Below are positions 25,820 through 33,600 of a stretch of 64,000 bases of DNA, piece after piece. The stretch spans positions 1,364,001 to 1,428,000 of the forward strand of contig NZ_JALEBH010000001.1 in NCBI RefSeq assembly GCF_022758885.1. Reading direction: 5' to 3'. Below the pieces are notes generated by a model. That model did no database searches, had not been told where the DNA came from, and saw only the letters and a list, made by a program, of their open reading frames with translations. The position numbers were made by a program, and so were the translations under genes. The number at the start of each line of letters is the position of its first letter. Position 1 is the first letter of the stretch. Source of the DNA: Sphingobium sp. BYY-5 (GTDB taxonomy: Bacteria; Pseudomonadota; Alphaproteobacteria; Sphingomonadales; Sphingomonadaceae).

Positions 25820-26272
25820 TCACTGCCCCGCCGGGGAATAGGTCCAGTTCTGCGCCGCACTGCCGTCCATCTTCGCTGTTTCCGCCATGAGCAGCCGGCC
25901 TTCGCGCCAGTAGCGGATGCGTTGGGGATAATCATGGTCCGGGTTGGCGAAGGTGATGTCCCGGACGCCCTGTTCGACGACGGGAAAGATCGTCGCGGTC
26001 CCGCCTTCCGGCGCGCCGTGGAAGGCCAGCGATCCGTCGGCGGCGCGTACGATGCGCATGACTTCCCAGGACCGCAGGCTTTCCCCACGGCCCGTCCGGC
26101 CCACGCCGATCATCACCCCGCCGCGCGGCAGCGTCCAGACTTCCTCGGTCCAGCGGTCGCCGATCTCCTGTTGCCATTCCCCGGTCAGCCAGGACGGTAA
26201 TTCCCCGGCACTGACCGTGGCGGACAGACCCAGCAGCAGCATCGCCGCGATGGTGGAAACTCTTTTCTTCAT
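25820..26272 (-). CDS. DUF6265-family secreted protein
   Basis: The 150-residue protein has a signal peptide cut near VSAGE. Its single domain matches the DUF6265 pattern: WLTGEWQQE at the start, EEVWTLPRGGVMIGVGRTGRGE, and FANPDHDYPQRIRYWR. The family is small, periplasmic and of unknown function, with a lipocalin-like beta-barrel feel. It is divergent from aguA across about 95 bp. Confidence 0.82.
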   Translation of the reverse strand: MKKRVSTIAAMLLLGLSATVSAGELPSWLTGEWQQEIGDRWTEEVWTLPRGGVMIGVGRTGRGESLRSWEVMRIVRAADGSLAFHGAPEGGTATIFPVVEQGVRDITFANPDHDYPQRIRYWREGRLLMAETAKMDGSAAQNWTYSPAGQ

Positions 26273-26367
26273 GGCCGTCAGCCCCTGTCCAGACCCATAA
26301 GGGCGCGCTATGGAGCGCGCATGATCCCGCTATCACGGATCGGCCCCCGCCGAGCAAGGATGAACCC

Positions 26368-27369
26368 ATGACTTTCCGTATGCCTGCCGAATGGGCGCCG
26401 CACGACTGGACCTGGATCGGCTTTCCGACCAATCCCGCCGAATGGCCCGGCGCCTTCGAGGAAGCCCGGCAACAGATCGCCACCTTCGCCAGCGCGCTCC
26501 ATGCCGATGGCAAGGGCGAGGAGGTGCGGCTGGTCGTCGCCAATGACGGCGATGCCAACGCGGCCCGTGCGCTGGTCACGCCCGGCGTCACCATCGTCGT
26601 GGAGAAGCTGGGCGACGTCTGGCTGCGCGACACCGCGCCGATCGCGGTGCTGAACGGCGCGGGCGCCAGAGAGCATGGGCGTGCGCTGGTCGATTTCGGC
26701 TTCAACGGCTGGGGCGGCAAATATCAGATGCCCGGCGACGAGGATATCGGCGCGCGCCTGGCCGCCGCCACGGGCCTGCCGACATCCACCCAACATTGGG
26801 TGTTCGAGGGCGGCGCGATCGATACCGACGGCACCGGCCTGTTCGTCTCGACCGAGCAATGTTTGCTCAATCCCAATCGCAACCCGGACCTGGATCGCGG
26901 CAAGATCGAGACTTTGCTCGCCGGCAGCCTGGGCCTGTCCGACATGCTGTGGCTGGGTGACGGGCTGCTCAACGACCATACCGACGGGCATGTCGACAAC
27001 CTCGCCCGCTTCGTCGCCCCCGGCAAGCTGGCGCTGCCCATCGCAACCACCGATGACGATCCCAACGCCGACCTCTACGCCGATGCGCGCGCCCGCGCGA
27101 AAGCGCATGGCGTCGAGGTGGTGGACATCCCCTCCCCCGGCCGAGTCGAGGTGGATGGCGAGGCGATCCCCGCCAGCTACATGAATTTCTACGTCGGCAA
27201 TGCGGCCGTCATCGTCCCCATCTACGGCCGGCCCAACGATCAGGCTGCGCTCGACGCCTTCCGCCCCTTCTTTCCGGGACGGGAAATTATCGGCCTGCGC
27301 AGCGACGCCATATTGTCGGGCGGCGGCAGCTTCCATTGTTGCAGCCAGCAGCTGCCATCGCTCGTCTGA
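26368..27369 (+). CDS. aguA: agmatine deiminase
   Basis: The 333-residue enzyme hydrolyses agmatine to N-carbamoylputrescine and ammonia. It belongs to the peptidyl-arginine-deiminase fold: WLRDTAPI (about 88-95), the FNGWGGKY motif, the catalytic His/Asp region LNDHTDGHVDN, and the nucleophile C324 in GGGSFHCCSQQ at the C-terminus. Length is typical. aguB, which acts on its product, lies about 700 bp downstream with one small secreted-protein gene between them. Together they make putrescine from agmatine. Confidence 0.92.
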   Translation: MTFRMPAEWAPHDWTWIGFPTNPAEWPGAFEEARQQIATFASALHADGKGEEVRLVVANDGDANAARALVTPGVTIVVEKLGDVWLRDTAPIAVLNGAGAREHGRALVDFGFNGWGGKYQMPGDEDIGARLAAATGLPTSTQHWVFEGGAIDTDGTGLFVSTEQCLLNPNRNPDLDRGKIETLLAGSLGLSDMLWLGDGLLNDHTDGHVDNLARFVAPGKLALPIATTDDDPNADLYADARARAKAHGVEVVDIPSPGRVEVDGEAIPASYMNFYVGNAAVIVPIYGRPNDQAALDAFRPFFPGREIIGLRSDAILSGGGSFHCCSQQLPSLV

Positions 27370-27445
27370 ACGAACATCATTGCGCATCGGGCCGGATAGG
27401 ATCAATCTTTGTTCCGATCCGGCCAGAGTCGCCGGGCAGGGAGAC

Positions 27446-27826
27446 ATGCTCATGATCCGCACGCCTTTTCGCGTCGCTCTGACGCTGCTGCTTCTCACCG
27501 GCGCGACCGCCTCTTCCGCACAACTGCCTAACCTGGGCGGCCTGCTCGGCGGGGGGCTGCCCAATATCGCATCGGTCGGCGCAGGCAATGCGGCGGGCGT
27601 GCTCAGCTATTGCGTGAAGAACAAGCTGGTAAACGCCACCAGCGCCAGTTCGGTGTTGGGCAAGCTGACCGGCAAGCCCGGCGTCAAGGAATCGAGCGGG
27701 TTCAAGCTGGGGCAGAACGGCACCCTCCAGAGCGACGAAAACAGCTTCTCGCTCGGCAGCCTGAAGGCCAAGGCGAAGACCAAGGCGTGCGACCTGGTGC
27801 TGAACCACGCGACCTCGCTGCTCTGA
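27446..27826 (+). CDS. DUF2501 (YjjA-like) secreted protein
   Basis: The 126-residue protein has a signal peptide cut near SSAQ and a glycine-rich start (LPNLGGLLGGGLPNI). The DUF2501 core follows: GNAAGVLSYCVKNKLV, SSVLGKLTGKPGV and the second cysteine in KTKACDLVLNHA. The two cysteines probably form a disulfide. The family includes E. coli YjjA and has no established function. AGGGAG precedes both ATG 27446 and ATG 27452, so either may be used. It lies between aguA and aguB on the same strand. Confidence 0.82.
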   Translation: MLMIRTPFRVALTLLLLTGATASSAQLPNLGGLLGGGLPNIASVGAGNAAGVLSYCVKNKLVNATSASSVLGKLTGKPGVKESSGFKLGQNGTLQSDENSFSLGSLKAKAKTKACDLVLNHATSLL

Positions 27827-27862
27827 GAGATTCTTTGGGAATGCGCCTATCGGCGCATTACG

Positions 27863-27938
27863 GCACCGGCCCTCTCCCCCACCCGGCCACCCAACGGCAG
27901 TATCATATGGGTGGCCGGGTGGGGGTGAGGGCCGGTGC
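27863..27938. repeat. 31-bp inverted repeat with one mismatch
   Basis: The arms 27863-27893 and 27908-27938 pair over 31 bp with one mismatch around a 14-nt loop. The repeat is flanked by two shorter hairpins, AATGCGCC...GGCGCATT just upstream and AAAATGCGC...GCGCATTTT at about 27945-27968. The pieces recur near 58025-58231. It sits in the 247-bp gap before aguB. Confidence 0.85.
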
Positions 27939-28073
27939 GGTCTCAAAATGCGCTCTTCCGCGCATTTTCGCACAAACTCTGACGAGATGGGATCAACAAG
28001 ACGGTTCATGGCCGGTGGCATGTCCGCCGGACATTCTCTATATGGCGCCCTGTTCCCCGCCATGGAGTGAAGA

Positions 28074-28922
28074 ATGACAAGCGTGACCGTCGCCGCCCTG
28101 CAACTCGCCTTTTCGGACGACATGGGCGACAATATCGCCATGGTCGCCGATCATGTGACCAGGGCCGCGGCGCGCGGCGCGAAGATCATCCTGCCGCCCG
28201 AACTGTTCGAAGGCCCCTATTTCTGCCGGGTCGAGGATGAGGCGCTGTTCGCCAGCGCCCAGCCGACCGACAGCCATCCGGCTGTGCAGGAGATGCGCAA
28301 GCTGGCCAGGGAGCTGGGCGTCTACATCCCGACCAGCTATTTCGAGCGCGATGGCCATCATTATTACAACTCGCTCGCCATGATCGATGATGAAGGCGAG
28401 ATCATGGGCGTCTATCGCAAGAGCCATATTCCCGACGGGCCGGGCTATGAGGAAAAATATTATTTCCGCCCCGGCAATAGCGGCTTCAAGGTGTGGAACA
28501 CCCGATATGGCACGATCGGCGTCGGCATCTGCTGGGACCAATGGTATCCCGAAACCGCGCGCTGCATGGCGTTGATGGGCGCGGAGATGCTCTTTTATCC
28601 GACCGCGATCGGCTCCGAACCCTATGATGCCGATCTGGACACCAGCCGCATGTGGCGCCGCGCGATGATCGGCCATGCCGTCAGCAACTGTATGCCCGTC
28701 ATCGCCGCCAACCGCATCGGGGATGAAGAGGGACAGCTCTTTTACGGCCATAGTTTCATCAGCGATGAATGGGGCGACTATCTGGCTGACGCCGACGCGA
28801 AGGACAGCGGCGCGCTGGTGGCGACGCTGGACCTTGCCAAGGCGAAGATCCACCGCGCCGGCATGGGCTTCTTCCGCGACCGCCGGCCGGAACTGTACGG
28901 GCGGATCGCGCAGGATATCTGA
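28074..28922 (+). CDS. aguB: N-carbamoylputrescine amidase
   Basis: The 282-residue nitrilase-superfamily enzyme hydrolyses N-carbamoylputrescine to putrescine, CO2 and ammonia. The catalytic triad is E43 (PPELFEGPYFC), K116 (YRKSHIPDGPGY) and C153 (GVGICWDQWYPE). The PYFCR and WDQWYPE segments are typical of AguB rather than of other nitrilases. It pairs with aguA. Two small same-strand genes (74-residue protein and folK-like) follow. Confidence 0.94.
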   Translation: MTSVTVAALQLAFSDDMGDNIAMVADHVTRAAARGAKIILPPELFEGPYFCRVEDEALFASAQPTDSHPAVQEMRKLARELGVYIPTSYFERDGHHYYNSLAMIDDEGEIMGVYRKSHIPDGPGYEEKYYFRPGNSGFKVWNTRYGTIGVGICWDQWYPETARCMALMGAEMLFYPTAIGSEPYDADLDTSRMWRRAMIGHAVSNCMPVIAANRIGDEEGQLFYGHSFISDEWGDYLADADAKDSGALVATLDLAKAKIHRAGMGFFRDRRPELYGRIAQDI

Positions 28923-28962
28923 CGGAGCAAGACCATGACGGACAGCCAATGATTGCAGACGA

Positions 28963-29187
28963 ATGACTCCGGATGAAATGACGAACGACCAGGATAATGG
29001 TCTGAGCAGGCCGCAAAGGCGCTTGCTGAAACGGCTCTACAATGCCCGCGCCATTCCCGTCATCGCGGATGGCCGGCCGTTCCTGACCTACAAGGATGCC
29101 GTGCGCCATCTGCTGTCGCTTGCCACCGATCAGCGCGACGCGGCCTATGCGGAAATGAAGGCCCATGCCAGGGACAAGGCGCGATAG
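28963..29187 (+). CDS. hypothetical small protein
   Basis: The 74-residue soluble protein contains SRPQRRLLKRLYNARAIPVI and DGRPFLTYKDAVRHLLSLA. The second half looks like a short helical domain without known motifs. It lies 41 bp after aguB and its stop is 8 bp before the folK start, so it is probably part of that unit. The start may be ATG 28963 or ATG 28978. No function is proposed. Confidence 0.6.
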   Translation: MTPDEMTNDQDNGLSRPQRRLLKRLYNARAIPVIADGRPFLTYKDAVRHLLSLATDQRDAAYAEMKAHARDKAR

Positions 29188-29194
29188 GCGCTGC

Positions 29195-29710
29195 ATGGCC
29201 GAACCATTTCACCTTTATGCGCTGGCGCTGGGATCGAACCGGCCGCTGTCCGCGCGCCGCACGCCGCCGCGCCTGCTGGCGGAAGCCACGGTCCTGATCG
29301 GCGATCGGGCACGGGTGCTGGCGGTGTCGCCGACGATCTTCACCCCCCCGCTCGGCCCATCGACCCGGATTTTCGCCAATGGCGCGCTGCTGGTGGAAAG
29401 CGCCCTGCCTCCGCCCGCCATGCTCGCCTTCCTCCAGTCGATCGAAAACCGTCTCGGCCGCCGCCGTCATCGCCGCTGGGGCGCGCGCAGCGTGGACATC
29501 GACATCATCCTCTGGTCGGGCGGATGCTGGCGCAGCCGCACGCTGACTATCCCCCACGCCGCCTTTCGCAACCGCTATTTCGTCCTCACGCCGCTTCGAG
29601 CCACAGCGCCAGGCTGGCGCGACCCGCATACGGGCCTTGCCATCCGCCATCTCCACGCCCGCCTGCAAAAAGCGAAACCCAAGGTTGACCAGCCGCCCCG
29701 CCCCCATTAG
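29195..29710 (+). CDS. folK: 6-hydroxymethyl-7,8-dihydropterin pyrophosphokinase (HPPK) family
   Basis: The 171-residue protein matches HPPK. LALGSN is at the N-terminus, the SP..TPP..P segment is in the middle, and the signature RRWGARSVDIDIILW is at about 96-110. HPPK transfers pyrophosphate from ATP to the pterin in folate synthesis. The region after GSN (RPLSARRTPPRLL) is more basic than in typical HPPK, and the protein is at the short end of the family range. ATG 29195 follows the upstream stop by 7 bp; an earlier ATG at 29165 would overlap that gene. tRNA-Lys follows 21 bp after the stop. Confidence 0.85.
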   Translation: MAEPFHLYALALGSNRPLSARRTPPRLLAEATVLIGDRARVLAVSPTIFTPPLGPSTRIFANGALLVESALPPPAMLAFLQSIENRLGRRRHRRWGARSVDIDIILWSGGCWRSRTLTIPHAAFRNRYFVLTPLRATAPGWRDPHTGLAIRHLHARLQKAKPKVDQPPRPH

Positions 29711-29731
29711 GGCGTCCTCCACCGCACGGAC

Positions 29732-29807
29732 GGGTCCATAGCTCAGTCGGTAGAGCAACTGACTTTTAATCAGTAGGTCGCTGGTTCGAACCCAGCTGGA
29801 CTCACCA
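29732..29807 (+). tRNA. tRNA-Lys (anticodon TTT)
   Basis: The 76-nt cloverleaf can be drawn by eye. The acceptor stem GGGTCCA pairs with TGGACTC, the D-arm has GCTCAGTCGGTAGAGC, and the anticodon arm ACTGA-CTTTTAA-TCAGT has TTT at the anticodon. The T-arm contains GGTTCGAACCC, and CCA is encoded. An AT-rich gene follows on the opposite strand. Confidence 0.97.
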
Positions 29808-29962
29808 CCTATCCCTTTGAAATAAAATAGATTTATCGGAGCGCGGCGTCAGTATGGGCGTCCACATCGATTCGGCGGGCGTGGATCGCCATGCCCTCGC
29901 CCCATCCATCAGGATATTACGCGACCCTCATGCCGGGCGTCCGTTGCGCTAATGCGGACACC

Positions 29963-30658
29963 TCAGAATGCTAGTTTATAGTCAGACCGCTTCAACGACA
30001 GCACCGTTCCGATGTGCAGCCCTTGCCAATGCGATGGAGGAATGTTCGCGGCTTCGAGAGCTTGCTCCGAAAAATCCTGTGTCACATCAAACTTGTCCGG
30101 CAGAGAAACGATCTTCCCCAAATGAGATCCAACATCGTCCCTGCCGAACTTCCTGACATGGTCATATTGTCCAAATCTTCTGGACCGCTCCTGATCGCCT
30201 ATATCTTCAAAGGTCTCATCAAAACGACCGGCCATGAAAGGTATTATGCACAGGTGCGTTCCTGTTTTCTTGAGCATCCTGTGTAAATGAAATAGTGTAT
30301 ACGCAATATTGCAGGGAATATGTTCCATAACATGAATATGAAAGATATAATCATATTCTTCCGATGGCCAATGATCCAGATCAGTTAAATCTATCTTTCT
30401 ACATCCTTCTGCGAATGCATAATTCTCCGGAGAAATATCCGCAGTTGTGTACCCATCGCCCAATTTATCCCTTAATCCTTGATATATTCCCCTTTCTGGC
30501 GCAATATGAAGAACCTTATCTCCTCTTGAGATATTGAAACGTTCCACATACATCCAGAATAATCTGGTGCGTTCCAAGGATTCGCAATTTCTGCATCGAA
30601 CATTTTTCCGACTGTTCATGTCGACAAAATCTTCACATCCGCAAATATTACACTTCAT
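29963..30658 (-). CDS. class I SAM-dependent methyltransferase with zinc-ribbon N-terminus, probably acquired
   Basis: The 231-residue protein starts MKCNICGCEDF and has a second pair CRNC, a four-cysteine zinc ribbon. A Rossmann-type methyltransferase domain follows: VLHIAPERGIYQGLRD (SAM motif I region), YTTADISPEN (acidic ribose contact) and YDYIFHIHVMEHIPCN (motif IV). The target is unknown; related proteins sit in sugar or cell-surface modification loci. The gene is strikingly AT-rich with codon usage unlike its neighbours, and lies directly beyond tRNA-Lys, which points to horizontal transfer. An 18-codon longer start is possible, but ATG 30658 places the zinc ribbon at the N-terminus. 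Confidence 0.8.
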   Translation of the reverse strand: MKCNICGCEDFVDMNSRKNVRCRNCESLERTRLFWMYVERFNISRGDKVLHIAPERGIYQGLRDKLGDGYTTADISPENYAFAEGCRKIDLTDLDHWPSEEYDYIFHIHVMEHIPCNIAYTLFHLHRMLKKTGTHLCIIPFMAGRFDETFEDIGDQERSRRFGQYDHVRKFGRDDVGSHLGKIVSLPDKFDVTQDFSEQALEAANIPPSHWQGLHIGTVLSLKRSDYKLAF

Positions 30659-30769
30659 CACAGCCCTCACCATAAGTAGAATATAATGTACGGTTTTCCC
30701 TTTAAACCGCAAGATTGTCTTTGATCGCCCTATCCGCGATTCGACATTCGCTTCTACAAATCTGCTCCT

Positions 30770-31966
30770 TCAGACCCGATATCTGTCAATCAGCGCGTCC
30801 GCCACGCCCTGACGCAATTGCGCGCGCACCGGATAGGCGTTGGATGGCAGCAACTGGGTCATGAAGATGCCGATCAGCCGTTCGACCGGATCGATCCAGA
30901 AATAGGTCGAAAAAACACCGCCCCAATAATATTCGCCGCCGCCCAGCCCCACGGCGAAGCCCAGGCCGAAGCCCACGCCCTGATAGTCCGCTTCGCTGAA
31001 CATGCCGCTGGACAGGCTGGCCAGATCGCCGCCACCGGGCAGCCGGTTCCCGCGCATCTGCTCGACCGTTTCGGACGCAAGCAGACGCACGCCGTCCAAT
31101 TCCCCGCCTCGCAGCAACATGCGCGCGAAGCGATGATAGTCCGCCGCGCAGGACACGAGACCGCCGCCGCCCGACAGGAAACGTTCCCGTCGCCAACCGC
31201 TGCGCGCGCCATGGTCGGCGACCGACCGGCCACTACCTTCTTCCAGCCGCCAGGCGTCGGTCAGGCGGTACGCCTTGTCGCCCGGCAGCAGGAAGCCCGT
31301 ATCCGCCATGCCGAGCGGATCGAAGATGTGGCGGCGGAAGGCGCGCTCCAGATCGAGGCCCGTCAGCCGCTCGATCACGACGCCCAGCACATCGGTGGAC
31401 ACCGAATAATTCCATCGCTCGCCCGGCGAAAATTCCAGCGGCAGCGTGGCCAGGTCGGCGATGAACTGGTCAGATGTGCGTTTCTGCTGGAACTCGTCCA
31501 ACCCCAGCTTGCGATAGCGCGCGTCGATCGATGTCTGGCGTTGCAGGCCGTAGGTCAGACCCGATGCATGGCGCAGCAGGTCGACCATCAGCATCGGCCG
31601 CCTGGGCCGCGTGCGATTGGCGCGCCCGACTCGCAGGTCCGCAAATTCCGGGATGATGTCCGCCACAGGGGTATCGAGCGCGACTTTCCCTTGCCCGACC
31701 ATCATCATAAAGGCAACCGACGTGACCGGCTTGGTCATCGAGGCGATGCGGTAGAGCGCATCGTCGCGCAACGGATCGCCCTTCGCCCGCGCCGCTCCCC
31801 GCGTCACCGACAGGATAGGCCGTTCGTCGCGCGAGAGCAGGAACTGCATGTGCGGCAACTTGCCCGATTCGATGTAGGTCCGGTCCAGAAAGCCCAGCAA
31901 CGCATCCAGCCGGTCCGGGTCCATCCCCGCCGCCTGCGCCGCCGCCCTGTCCAGACCTTCCGCCAT
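30770..31966 (-). CDS. serine hydrolase, beta-lactamase (class C-like) family
   Basis: The 398-residue protein has the penicillin-binding fold signature SxxK in RIASMTKPVTSVAF (about 75-88) and a tyrosine motif in RWNYSVSTDVLGVVIE. The conserved late glycine segment is GLGGGEYYWGGVFSTYFWIDP. Such proteins act as esterases or D-aminopeptidases, and rarely as true beta-lactamases. No clear signal peptide is seen, suggesting a cytoplasmic location. The frame is open far upstream through the sigma-factor gene, but ATG 31966 fits the family. It is divergent from the ECF sigma-factor gene across about 140 bp, so both may share regulation. Confidence 0.87.
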   Translation of the reverse strand: MAEGLDRAAAQAAGMDPDRLDALLGFLDRTYIESGKLPHMQFLLSRDERPILSVTRGAARAKGDPLRDDALYRIASMTKPVTSVAFMMMVGQGKVALDTPVADIIPEFADLRVGRANRTRPRRPMLMVDLLRHASGLTYGLQRQTSIDARYRKLGLDEFQQKRTSDQFIADLATLPLEFSPGERWNYSVSTDVLGVVIERLTGLDLERAFRRHIFDPLGMADTGFLLPGDKAYRLTDAWRLEEGSGRSVADHGARSGWRRERFLSGGGGLVSCAADYHRFARMLLRGGELDGVRLLASETVEQMRGNRLPGGGDLASLSSGMFSEADYQGVGFGLGFAVGLGGGEYYWGGVFSTYFWIDPVERLIGIFMTQLLPSNAYPVRAQLRQGVADALIDRYRV

Positions 31967-32105
31967 GCACCCTATGCTCCTGCCCGTCCCGGACGAAGGG
32001 CTAAAGCAGCCATGCACGCAGGTAAACAGCCTTGCGGATTGCCAAGACCCCTTCCTCCCCTCTATGGCAACCCGCCTGATCGCCACGCATTGGACAAAGA
32101 CAGGC

Positions 32106-32618
32106 ATGGCCACCGGCCTTTCCGCGATATTCATGGCAAACCGCCCCGCCCTGCTGCGCTTCCTGCGCGCGCGCGGCGCGGGTGAAGATGCCGAGGATCT
32201 GCTGCAGGACATGTGGGTGAAGCTGGAGGCCAAGGATATCGGCCCCGTCGCCGACCCGCTGCCCTATCTTTATCGCATGGCGAATAATCTGATGCTGGAT
32301 CGTTATCGATCCGCCACCCGGCGCGAACGCCGCGAACAGGATTGGGCGGAGGGCGCGGGCGGCGTGATGGCGGACCCCACCGACGATGTCGCCGTGGATG
32401 AACGGATGATCTTGAACCAGCGCCTGGATCAGGCGCGCGGCGTGCTCCGCAGTCTGGGGCCGCGGGTGGAACTGGTGTTCCGCCGTTTCCGGATCGAAGG
32501 CGTGGGACAGAAGATCATCGCCGACGAGCTGGGGGTCAGCCTGACAACCGTCGAAAAGGATCTGCAAAAGGCCTATCGTGCGATGTTTGCGCTCAAGCAG
32601 AAAATGGATACGGAATGA
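32106..32618 (+). CDS. ECF sigma factor, FecI-like
   Basis: The 170-residue protein has sigma region 2 (RPALLRFLRARG, EDAEDLLQDMWVKL, PLPYLYRMANNLMLDRYR at about 13-68) and sigma region 4 (VFRRFRIEGVGQKIIADELGVSLTTVEKDLQKAY, about 123-157). It lacks other domains. FecI-type factors direct RNA polymerase to receptor genes when the FecR partner signals. The FecR gene begins 37 bp downstream, followed by an STN-bearing TonB receptor, so the triad is complete. ATG 32106 is the best start; an upstream extension has no sigma-factor character. Confidence 0.92.
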   Translation: MATGLSAIFMANRPALLRFLRARGAGEDAEDLLQDMWVKLEAKDIGPVADPLPYLYRMANNLMLDRYRSATRRERREQDWAEGAGGVMADPTDDVAVDERMILNQRLDQARGVLRSLGPRVELVFRRFRIEGVGQKIIADELGVSLTTVEKDLQKAYRAMFALKQKMDTE

Positions 32619-32655
32619 GCGCGTCGGTGGCGTCAATCTCTGTAAGGGGCAAGAG

Positions 32656-33600
32656 ATGAACAGGGCTGAAGCCATGATGAACCAGGAGGCGCTCGCGTGG
32701 GTAATCCGCACGCGCGATCCCCAATTTGACGACTGGGACGCCTTCACCATCTGGCTGGAGGGCGACCCTACGCACGCAGGGGCCTATGACGCCCTGATGG
32801 CGGCGGATGCCGATCTGGAGGCGATCATCCCGCCCGAACCGGTAGCGATGCCGGTGGCGGCGAACGACGTCGAACCCAGGCGCCGCCCATGGCGCTGGGT
32901 CGGCGGCGGCGCGGTCGCGGCGGCGCTGGTCGCAGCCATTTCCATCGGCACGCTCAATCGCGCCGACATCTACACCGTCACCACCCAGCCGGGCGAGACA
33001 CGCAATATCGCACTTGGCGACGGCACGAAAATCGAACTGAACGGCGACACCAGCCTACGGCTCGACCGCAAGGATGCGCGCTTCGCTGCCCTGGACAAGG
33101 GCGAAGCAGCCTTCACCGTGCGGCATGACGGCGCCAATCCCTTCCGTGTGACGGTGGGCGACGCGGTGTTCGAGGATGCCGGCACGGTGTTCAACATCGT
33201 CCATGCCGGCGGCGCGACGCGAATCGGCGTGTCCGAAGGCAAGGTCATCTACAATCCGCAGGCCGAAGCCATCGCCCTGCCCGCCGGGCGCGGGCTGGCC
33301 AATGACGAACAGGGCCTGCGCGTGATGGACGTCACGCCGACCGCCGTCGCAAGCTGGCGACAGGGCAGCCTGATCTATGCCAACGCGCCCGTGACCCAGG
33401 TGGGCGAGGATATTGCCCGCTCGCTCGGCATCACGGTCCGCTTCACGCCGCAGGCCGGGGTCAGCCGCTTCACGGGCACCATCCGCCTCGACAGGAATCC
33501 CGCGCGCTTCTTCGCCGGAGCCGCGCCGCTCATGGGCCTTTCCGCCGTGCAGCAGGGTGACGCATGGTTGCTGAAGGAAGGGGATGCTCCGCAGAACTGA
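32656..33600 (+). CDS. FecR-family anti-sigma factor/sensor
   Basis: The 314-residue protein has a cytoplasmic N-terminus with the DUF4880-like stretch NQEALAWVIRTRDPQFDDWDAFTIWL and DPTHAGAYDAL (about 9-46). A single transmembrane helix at about 82-100 follows, and then a periplasmic FecR domain (YTVTTQPGETRNIALGDGTKIELNGDTSLRL) and a C-terminal STN-interacting part. It holds the ECF sigma factor and relays the signal from the receptor's STN domain. AAGGGGCAAGAG precedes ATG 32656. It overlaps the receptor start by 17 nt, implying coupled translation. Confidence 0.93.
   Translation: MNRAEAMMNQEALAWVIRTRDPQFDDWDAFTIWLEGDPTHAGAYDALMAADADLEAIIPPEPVAMPVAANDVEPRRRPWRWVGGGAVAAALVAAISIGTLNRADIYTVTTQPGETRNIALGDGTKIELNGDTSLRLDRKDARFAALDKGEAAFTVRHDGANPFRVTVGDAVFEDAGTVFNIVHAGGATRIGVSEGKVIYNPQAEAIALPAGRGLANDEQGLRVMDVTPTAVASWRQGSLIYANAPVTQVGEDIARSLGITVRFTPQAGVSRFTGTIRLDRNPARFFAGAAPLMGLSAVQQGDAWLLKEGDAPQN

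Noticed and set aside
29808..29962. Possible attachment site downstream of tRNA-Lys
   Set aside because: No second copy of the tRNA 3' end was found around the AT-rich methyltransferase and there is no integrase in reach.
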